A stretch of DNA of 64,000 nt from Mixophyes australis. Taxonomy: Eukaryota; Chordata; Amphibia; Anura; Limnodynastidae. Location of the stretch: positions 75,759,505 to 75,823,504 of the forward strand of contig JAVHZZ010000005.1 in assembly GCA_036250195.1 (NCBI GenBank), read 5' to 3'. Numbering within the stretch: position 1 is the stretch's first letter; every line of letters begins with the position of its first letter. A program made the position numbers and the translations under genes. This document shows positions 55,824-64,000 of the stretch, piece after piece. The notes beneath the pieces were generated by a model that was given only the letters and a program-made list of their open reading frames with translations, made no database searches and was not told the DNA's origin.

Positions 55824-57357
55824 TTACATAAATAATATATGTAGCACCCCTTTCTCTAGCACTCTGAAAGGGGTGGTGAATTGCTGTATCTCTCTTTTCA
55901 GTGCCTCCACCCGAGTTTTGTACACAATGTGATGGGATGTGGGGATGTGGACTGTGACTGATCCCACCAGGGGTTGACTTGTGACACCCCTTGTACCCAA
56001 CCACAGGAACCCTCTGAATAATAATGGGACACACACTGTGGTTACCAACAATCAACTAGGTGTTTATTTTGGGGAAAGTAAATAGGTAGGGCAGATTTAA
56101 ATATGGGAATATTCTGGATGGGATAAGTGGGACATTGGGTAACATAATAATCAAAGTCAGCAGCACAGTGAATAGTAATAATGAACAAACAAGATGCCCA
56201 CTACACGTGCATTTACTGTTGCACAAACTCTCACACAACTCACTCACACAAGTGTGAAAAATATAAAGCAACAATGATTTTTTCACAGTCCTGGCAATAT
56301 TAAATAATTTGTGAGGTTAACTAGTTAATGTTGGTGCACTTGTAGAAATGTCTGATACCCGGGCTACTTAATTTGGGTATCTTTAGATGTAACTTGCATT
56401 ATTTCTCTGATGCTTTGAACGTATCTATATCACTGACAGGTAACACAATCTCTGATATATGTACAGATTAATGTTAGAATGTCTAACTTGTGGAGATTAG
56501 AGGTATAGTGTTTCTTTCTTAATGCAAAAGTAATGGTGTGACAGTGTTTGGTGTGTTATTACTTATCTCTCTCCCTCTGGATGAAGATGACAGTCCTAGC
56601 CATTTTTTGGGTCATGGACTACCTGGAAGTCTGATCTTGCTAGCTGTCTGTCTCTGCTAACATGCAATTCTCTAGTAGCGGGACTCCCCCTCTTCGCACA
56701 TAGACTCCCTTTGCTGTGTAGTCTCCCTCAGACTGCTTGATAGCTAATTCTCTGCAGGGATCCTGCTACAAGACTCTCCTGTGCCACATTACACCAGCAG
56801 CTTCTTTTATAGTTTTGCAGTCTCTGTGTCAGTGGGCACATTCTGTCTTTCCAGTATACCCGGTTCACCGACCTCTCTCCTTCTCTTGCTGCTGCCACAC
56901 ACCTCAGTCTACCTGCACCTCTCCTTCCTTGCTGTCTCTCCTCCAGGCTCAGACTTACTGCAAGGCCTGACCTCTGCTTCAACCTGTGTTCCCATGGCAA
57001 AACACCTGCATAGAGGAAAAAGACAGCTTTGCTACATATGTACTTACTTGACACTGGATCAAAATGAATCTTCCTCTCTTCTTCTTTGATGTCAGCTGAG
57101 GATGATCTGACTTAATATTTTTTGCCACATCTAGATTTCATGTCTACTCAATATTACATGTGTTTAAAATCAAATGGATACACTAAAATCTCCCACTGGG
57201 GTGCAGCAAGTTTGCCTCCAAAACAGTGATCAGAGGATAGCATGTCTCAACCACACATCAAAGGTGCTTGAATTCCCTGGGATCTGTGAGTAACTGTTCT
57301 GTCTCACAGTATTTCAGCAAGGGAATGAGTGCACCAGCAAACTTCCACCGTCAATGT
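55817..57357. other. Unclassified stretch inside the retroelement cluster
   Basis: Moderately GC-rich, with frames up to 108 codons on both strands but no motif recognised. It could be untranslated retroelement sequence. Confidence 0.4.
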
Positions 57358-57405
57358 GTTTCGACCCTTAAAGATCTTTGTCAAGGAAGCCTTGACAAAG
57401 AGCCT
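57358..57405 (-). other. CGAAAC-type hairpin motif
   Basis: On the minus strand CTTGACAAAGATCTTTAAGG then GTCGAAACACA. The layout (CTTGACA, short stem, CGAAAC) resembles the hammerhead-like terminal motif of Penelope-type elements, but the core differs from the consensus. Confidence 0.25.
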
Positions 57406-57439
57406 CTAAAGAGGATTTTGCTGTGCACTTCGACCGTTT

Positions 57440-58300
57440 TACTTTTTGAAAATGAAACCCTATATTTTTATGTTCTGTAAAAACCAGTCTCAAGGGTTTG
57501 CTCCCTTTCTAAAGGCTGTGATGAGAACTACTATGGAGGTGGAATTTTGGATAGTTCTTAATAGTTCTTATTTAGTGAACACACTGGCTCCTTTTGTTTT
57601 AACTAAAATGTTCAAAACAATTAAAGTAACAGGTACTTTTTAGTGGTGACTTCATTGTCGCCTCTATAATCAATGCAGAGTCTTAACACACTATATTTGT
57701 ACTTACTTTTATGCTTTTTCTCATCATCAGAGATTCCGGAGTTGAAAGAGCTTAAACTCTCCTCTTAGGAGGCATACATCCAGGGAAGAGATTTATAGAC
57801 CATCCATAGTCTTATGAGAAGGCACGGCTGATTTCTTTACATTTTGAAGAGTAGCTGCAGGGGGGAAGAAGATCTTTCTCATAATAAATTCCAACATTTA
57901 AAAATATCTACTTGTTCCATTCCATTTGAGAATTGTGCTGCTTTATCCAAAGAAGTCCTATAATAACTGGCTATTCTGGATAGTTTATAAAATACAGAAA
58001 AGAGATATGATTTAAGAGTAAAAGCAATCATTTTTCAATGAAAATCCAGAAGAAATAGAAGAAATCATTCCTTCTGAGAGAAGTAGCCATTTACTACTAC
58101 TATCTTGAGAGGATTAGACAAGTAGTAGAATATTACTTGATGCCCCTGAATCTATAAGGGCTTAGACAGAGAGCTGGTAAAGCCTCCAACTTAAAGCTAC
58201 AGGGTGACATTCTTTCATTAAAAATTGGAGGCTTCTTTTGCGGCAAAGTGTTCTCTCTCTGAACGATAGAGACATAGATCCAGCGCTGATCTATCATTCT
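57440..58300 (-). pseudogene. Ty3/gypsy relic: zinc knuckle, protease, start of reverse transcriptase
   Basis: On the minus strand, a degenerate CCHC knuckle (REREHFAAKEASN-like, about 58260-58220) is followed by the aspartic protease signature LIDSGASSNIL at about 58165-58130. Downstream are QHNSQMEWN near 57930, INLFPGCMPPKRRV near 57790 and LCIDYRG near 57680. These match the gag-end, protease, linker and first reverse transcriptase motif of gypsy elements in the right order. Stops and frameshifts are frequent. It has the same orientation as 50945-51850, which carries the element's downstream end. Confidence 0.72.
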
Positions 58301-59271
58301 TTTACTCAGGAAATAATATTGTATTATAGTTTTTAATGCAGGCAGTAACTAGGAGGTAACTATAAGCTTTTTCCTCCTTCTAAACCACAGATTATTGTGA
58401 TTGTGGGGGGGGGGGGGGGGAGTCTTGGCAACTGATAACTGCCCTAAATACATAAATGCACCCTTGGCATTTGCATGTACATATGTTAGTGTTGTGTGCA
58501 TTACGTAACAGTTTGCAGTTTTAGGTGATAGCTAAACAAAGCTAAAGAAATCGCTTTTTTACCAACACATTTTTATATCCTTGATTGCTAATGTCCTTTA
58601 TTTCTTTTTTCCTATTTTTTTAATCTTGAGAAACTTGAACTGAGCCAAAATGTTAATCAATTTCTTGATCTCTTAATACAACTCTATTTCATTTTGTAAT
58701 AAAAAATAAAATATATTAAAATTGCTACACCATTTTCTGCATACTGAACTTGTGGTATCATCATTTAAATTTAGCGTGGGCATTTATGGTCTCAGAAATT
58801 GGAAGATCTAGTATGAGGGCAGATTATAAGGAAGTGTGAAGAAACCACTGGGTTATATGACTAAAGGAAAAGCACTTACTCTGTGGCAATATATATTTTG
58901 TGGTGAAGCTACATACAAATGGAGAACAGTACAGTGAGATGAATGGTACACTAAGTTGGATGCAATTTACAACATATCATAATATCGTACGATACATGTG
59001 GCTCAGCTTATTACGTTAAATGCGTGTACTGATTGAAGATGTGTTTAAGTGTATCATCATGCAACAAAGAATACAGTTGATGGTAATAACTGGATGAAAT
59101 ATCTAAATATGTTTATAAAAGTTTGTGCACACCCCCGTGAATAAAAAAGGTCAACCAGCACTAGTACTCATACCCAAGGCTTGTATAAGCAAAATTGGGA
59201 CAACAAACAGCGCTGGATCCACCCACCTGAAAAATCTAATATCAGTAGAAAGCTATGACAGGCAGACCCAA
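58301..59271. other. Unannotated stretch with a poly-G run
   Basis: 58405-58421 is a G run of about 17. Nothing else recognised. Confidence 0.55.
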
Positions 59272-59445
59272 GAGTATATTTACTAAACTGTGGTTTTGAA
59301 AAAGTGTAGTTGCTGCCTAAAGCAACCAATCAAATTCTAGCTATCATTTATTTAGTACATTCTACAAAATGATAGCTAGTATCTGATTGGTTGTTATAGG
59401 CAACATCTCCACTTGTTCAAACCCGCAGTTTAGTAAATATACCCC
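59272..59445. mobile_element. Second, diverged copy of the 53442-53616 palindromic MITE
   Basis: GTATATTTACTAAACTGTGG at the start and CAGTTTAGTAAATATACC at the end. The middle matches (AGCAACCAATCAAATTCTAG). Confidence 0.85.
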
Positions 59446-60353
59446 CTGGTGTCATTAGAGCAGGGATACCTGCAGCATAATGACAAGCAGCCCTAGCCTT
59501 TCCAGCATGGGGTTGAATCTCCTACATTAAATGTTGTAAATATAGATGCCAGTATTTGTGCAAGGTGAACCACACGTAAGCCATGGAAGCATTAAACTGC
59601 TGGGGTATTCCAGTACTATAAGTCCCAGCATACACATAACTGCCAGTGCATGCTGGCACTTGTAGAACTACTAGAGCCAGCATGCCTTGGCATCCAGGCC
59701 CCATTGTGACCTTTGGTGAACCACAGGAAAATGCTGTAAAAGACCAAACACACTTTCTTACAAACATTTTTTAAAAATAATCACTCCACCACATATACCT
59801 TCTTTCACCATTTTATTGCTAACCTATTAGCTGGGGGTGTTACTCTTCTTGCACCTTGCTTGGTAATCTAATGGTTAAAAAAGCCCTTATATAGCTTTAA
59901 AGACGTGCTCCAATAGGAACTGTGACAAGAATAACATTAAAATGGTACCATTTGTAAAGTGTTACAGAATTTTCTGGCGTTATGTGAATAAATAAACTAT
60001 TTTATTGCAGTGCAGCTTACCCACGGTCTGAGCCCATGCTGTTTGCCCCCCCCCCCCCCCATTCCTCAATTTTGCCAATACCAGCATAGCCTATGAGCAC
60101 TACTGTTGGTTGATTGTTTAAAAAAGAGATATTTCAGGGCTGTTTAACAACATTTTGATAGGGCCCCATTGTGCCATTCAATTGTGAAAAAGTACACACA
60201 TTGAGTTTTGAAAGGGAAGGGGGGGGGGGGGGGCTACCGACATTTGTTGGCCCCATAGCATATACACACCAAGACCCATGGTTGTTACACCCTTGGGTGC
60301 ACTATGCAATGGACAGAACTAGTGCTGCATAATTAAGCTCATCCTTCTCACTT
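59446..60353. other. Unannotated stretch with homopolymer runs
   Basis: Poly-C at about 60046-60060 and poly-G at about 60221-60233. 59560-59720 has a CATGCTGGCACTTGTAGAAC block typical of old interspersed repeats, family unknown. Confidence 0.45.
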
Positions 60354-60361
60354 CAGTAGGC

Positions 60362-60521
60362 CAGCGCCGGTGCTAGGGTCCTTGGCGCCCTAGGCACACT
60401 GTGAAAATCGGCGCCCTCCTCCCCCCCGCTCGCCCGCAGGCACACTTTAAATATCGGCGCCCTGCAGAGCCCGGCACCCTAGGCAATTGCCTAACCTTGC
60501 CTAATGGGAGCGCCGGGCCTG
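60362..60521. mobile_element. hAT-type MITE with perfect 8-bp duplication (short copy)
   Basis: CAGCGCCGGTGCTAGG at the start and GGAGCGCCGGGCCTG at the end. CAGTAGGC flanks both sides (60354-60361 and 60522-60529). It is a shortened relative of 48475-48841. Confidence 0.92.
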
Positions 60522-60529
60522 CAGTAGGC

Positions 60530-62221
60530 GCTATTAGAGAATATATAGTTTGTGTTAATCACTTGTCAAACAGTTTGCTTGCAATTTGCTACTCTTCAGT
60601 GCAATCACAGAGTTAAACCACTGCTATATAAAAAATAGTTTTCAAAGCATTCAGTTCCTTCCAGGATCAATATTCCTGCAAGGAGACTGCACTGTGTCCT
60701 TCGAATAAATGACACACAGAAAGCAAGTTGCACAAAGAATAACTGTACCACAGAGAATATCAGATATTTCAGGCAATCATAACTAATTACTTTTCAAAAT
60801 TAGCTGAGTGGGATGAGGAATACCATCTTCCCCAAAGCTTTAACCTTAACGATGAGCAAGAATATGTGTACCCAACAAGAACACAATAGATACAGCTATC
60901 ATTGCATAACTGGATGAAAACCCAATCTGAGGAGTGGGTAAATTTGTCAAAAGATATCAAACTTCCTAATCTTTTAAAATGACTTTTTGTGAGCTACAAT
61001 CCAGTAGTTCTTCTTGTATGGCAATAACAAGTGTATTAGTTCAGCACAGGGAGGTTTTCACACATCCCCCAGACTATTCATTTAGTTGGGGGTCCGTTCT
61101 CTGCTGCTGGAGAGCAGTGTCTTTGACTTGACATAATACTGAAAGTGATAGCTCTACTCTCTAGCACGGCAATGGAACACAGAGTTCACCCTGCCTCTGT
61201 CTGATACATGAAAAATACACAAACAATACTTCCCAACAGATGCAGGAAATATAAAGTGTAATGCCACTCATTACTAGAAAGTGAACATGCAGAAATCTCC
61301 CGATCTCACGTTTTATATATTTATTGTACAATGTAGCATTTGACATTTCTATGCACGTGTATATATTACATGTACATATATCAGAAATATGGCAAAATAA
61401 AATTGGATATTATTTTTGCATGGATAAACTGCTACAGACATACTGCACCTTCCGTTTTACAGATACACATTTTTCATTCTTTTGTTAAATGCTTTGATTT
61501 GTACGATAAATCAGATACATGTGGCATAACATTCAATTTCTGTATAGTATTGTAGAGAAATTCTGGCTTATTTAATAAGGCAATGGAAAAGCTGAATGCA
61601 AACATGTTCATTTTTGCCCTAAGCAGCTATCACAATTCAGCTTTAAGAGCTACATACATTTGCTTAATGTCCTCAGCACTTCCATCCTGTGTACTATGTT
61701 TACACAGTCTATTTATACCATCTTGCATTTTTAGCACTTTGCAAAATTCACCAATACAATAAAAGACATTTTGCACACATATTGTTCTTTACGCAGTCTT
61801 TTTAAAGCTCCACGATTGTGATAATAACGAATTAACAATCTTACAGAAATGTGCTTTGTTAAAGTAGAATTATGTACTGTGCATTTTTTTTATAGGCTAA
61901 ATATATAAACATTTAATCATCTGGCAAAAACGAAAAAGGTAACCATTAATCATACTAACTGTGTGCTAAAACCAGAAAGAATCCTGGGATTTTCCCTCAA
62001 AATATGTTTTTTGTTTTGTTTTTAAGAGAGTTAGAATTCATTTTTGTGCGTCAAAAAATAGTTATCCACAAAATGATCATTTCAACTAAATACTAACAAA
62101 AATGTTGATGTTCTTTTGTGAGTATAATTTGGTGAACATGATAAATTATATGAAGGGGTGAACATAAACAAAGTATTTTCTTTTTAAATGAATTGACAAA
62201 AAGTAAGGCTGATTTGTGGGT
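60530..62221. other. Unannotated stretch
   Basis: No recognised exon or repeat. Confidence 0.5.
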
Positions 62222-62229
62222 ATTTTGAG

Positions 62230-62528
62230 CAGTGGCGCACGCGGGGGGGGTTCTGAGTCTCTAGAACCCCCCCCTGCGCTAACTAAGTGGCCACTGTCCT
62301 ATACAGCAGCCGCGGCGCTGTCAAAGAAGCGTCCGCGGCGGTGCTGTATTGTATACAGCACCGCCGCAGACGCTTCTTAGACAGCGCCGTGGCTGCTGTT
62401 TAGGACAGCGCTGGCGAAACGGAGCTGCTGCGCATGCGCAGCAGCTCTCTCTCATGTTTTTTTGTTTTTTTTGGGTCGGCGGGGAGAAAACCCCCCCCCC
62501 CCCCCCGACAATCCTCCGTGCGCCCCTG
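62230..62528. mobile_element. GC-rich hAT-type MITE (copy 2) with perfect 8-bp duplication
   Basis: CAGTGGCGCACGCGG at the start and CCGTGCGCCCCTG at the end. ATTTTGAG flanks both sides (62222-62229 and 62529-62536). The interior is a near-perfect hairpin of about 65-base arms centred near 62350. A 26-base palindrome at 62422-62447 has TGCGCATGCGCA at its centre. Confidence 0.92.
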
Positions 62529-62570
62529 ATTTTGAGTACATTCTTTATATTTTTACAAATGCAGAGCTTA

Positions 62571-62659
62571 AATATTTGATTTTCTTCATTCACTTTTTTT
62601 TCTGAATAAAACTGAAATGAAGTTTTATTCAGAAAAAAGTGAAGACAATCAAATATTTG
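62571..62659. repeat. Short near-perfect hairpin, unclassified
   Basis: Arms of about 40 bases (AAATATTTGATT and CTGAATAAAACT on the left; AGTTTTATTCAG and AATCAAATATTT on the right) around a 7-base GAAATGA loop. No target duplication identified. Confidence 0.75.
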
Positions 62660-62726
62660 TTAGCTGTTTAATTATCAACTATTTTTTTTATATTTAATTA
62701 TTAACTGTTAATTAATATTATAAAGT

Positions 62727-63260
62727 TGTAACGATCTGTTTACAGTATACTGCTTTGCCTGGCAGTCCCTGCCTCCTGGACATTTGGACTTTACTATTTG
62801 TTCATTTTGTGTGTTTCTTTTCATATATTGCAGCAGTACCTCTGATCACCAGAGGTGCTGCTATTGTGCCTTTTATGTTGCATTAGGGGTTAACCCGTTT
62901 TCCAATCATCCCATGCACCTGGGTGTGTCCTCATTTCCCATACATATACCTGTTCCTCCCCAGCACACATGGCTGGTTATTGTTGTCCTATTCTGATGTC
63001 ATAGCCTGTGTTACCTGTGGATTCTTCCTCCTGCCTTGCTCCTCTGGTTCATGCTGTCTGGAATCTGTTCATACCCCTGCTTCCATGCATTAGCTGTGTA
63101 CCTGCTTGTTTCTGGACATTTATTTTTTTTCCTGCATCAGCCCGCACCTGGTAATTACCACTACTCCTGACTACCTGTTATTTATACTTGTCTGCAAATA
63201 AACAGAGTGTTTTCACCATATTCGTGACTCCTAGCTGTACTTTTGTTTGTAACCGTGACA
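62727..63260 (+). mobile_element. Solo LTR, probably Ty3/gypsy, 534 bp
   Basis: Starts TGTAACGATCTG and ends GTAACCGTGACA (TG...CA). AAAGT flanks both sides (62722-62726 and 63261-63265), a 5-bp duplication as made by LTR-element integrases. An AATAAA polyadenylation signal lies at 63197-63202, close to the 3' end as expected. No internal element sequence is present, so the copy has recombined to a single LTR. The gypsy assignment is by general appearance. Confidence 0.85.
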
Positions 63261-63265
63261 AAAGT

Positions 63266-63711
63266 AAAACAATCTAAATATAAGTAAATTACTTATTACT
63301 TATATTACTTATAGTTACTTTTTAATATTAATGAATAGTTTGAGCTTCATGATGCCCGTGAATACCAAACTAGGGCATAAACAATAAAATGACTTATATC
63401 CAGGTACTTATAGGTAGAAACAAATGGTATGTCTGGTCTGCTCACTGGTTCTCTATGTTCTGGTTAATAATGTTTCAGGCCAGATCTGTGTTTATCAATG
63501 TTTATTTTAAAAAATTTTTGCTGCTTCTTTATAATTCCCCAATCGCTACCAGTTTTGTGGAGAGATTCTTCCTTGAAATACAAAAGAATATGAGGTATGA
63601 CTTGTGGATTATTTACTGCATTTCTCAATACCTTCCTGTTTTGCATGTTTTGCATCCGATTTTACATTGGTTTGCCCTGATCTCAGCAGCAAGATGGCAG
63701 GTTTGCTCTGT
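63266..63711. other. Unannotated stretch
   Basis: A plus-strand frame of 131 codons runs through here into the MITE at 63720, with no recognisable domain. Confidence 0.5.
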
Positions 63712-63719
63712 GTACCGGG

Positions 63720-63982
63720 CAGGGCCGGATTTACCACTAGGCAATTGCCTAGGGCCCAGAGGGCACTCCCAGGGCCGGCGGTGAGACCACCCTTTAAAAA
63801 TGGGCCTCTACTTATGGGCCAGTGCTATATGCTTGCCCCCCCCGGGCTAAAGTCTGCCAACCAGCCCCTGAATAGAGGTATATGTTATGCTAAAAAAAAC
63901 TATAGTAGTATGGATTTTTTCAGGGACGGGGCCCCAAACCAGTATCTTGCCTAGGGCCCCATGAGGTCTAAATCTGGCTCTG
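63720..63982. mobile_element. hAT-type MITE with perfect 8-bp duplication
   Basis: CAGGGCCGGATTTACC at the start and CTAAATCTGGCTCTG at the end. GTACCGGG flanks both sides (63712-63719 and 63983-63990). Confidence 0.92.
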
Positions 63983-64000
63983 GTACCGGGCAGATTGGAG

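Noticed and set aside
56728..57089. Overlapping frames of 77-108 codons
   Set aside because: Present on both strands without motif; probably untranslated repeat sequence.

Overview
The window is vertebrate nuclear DNA, most likely from a frog or another amphibian. It is AT-rich, has no operon-like gene packing, and contains a dense mix of DNA transposons (hAT, Tc1, many fold-back MITEs), a tRNA-derived SINE with an L2-type 3' tail, a Penelope-like retroelement and Ty3/gypsy relics. The amphibian assignment is an inference from this repeat mix and not from a host gene. I recognise no host protein-coding exon and no non-SINE RNA gene. Every protein-coding signal belongs to a mobile element.

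Layout. 1-1070 is the right end of a hAT transposon cut by the window edge. 2955-3600 is a Tc1 transposase relic in which a 30-bp tandem array has expanded in frame. 3995-4719 is a non-autonomous DNA element. 4720-9489 is unannotated. 9498-15056 is a complete, apparently young hAT transposon on the minus strand: perfect 8-bp target duplication, intact 938-residue transposase, and two unrelated minisatellites with the same 100-bp period, one on each side of the gene. 15439-34700 is intergenic sequence with SINEs, fold-back MITEs, hAT-type MITEs, AT microsatellites and two degenerate minisatellites. 35780-48850 is rich in MITEs, including one family with TA-type ends and several GC-rich hAT-type MITEs. 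50945-58300 is a retroelement cluster on the minus strand: two parts of a Ty3/gypsy element (integrase plus chromodomain; zinc knuckle, protease and reverse transcriptase start) lie on either side of a Penelope-like element and a Tc1 relic. 59272-63982 holds more MITEs and a solo gypsy LTR with a 5-bp target duplication.

The most notable locus is the 5.56-kb hAT. Its right end carries a CRE/TATA-like promoter pointing at the transposase. A roughly 1.2-kb minisatellite follows, and each unit, read on the transcript strand, resembles an intron 3' end (TACTAA plus a pyrimidine-rich stretch ending in AG). Next come a consensus-like splice acceptor, a 67-codon reading frame in a strong start context, an in-frame TAG, and 21 bases later the start of the intact transposase. 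The copy at the window start is almost identical over the shared 361-bp terminus (two differences seen), so the family moved recently.
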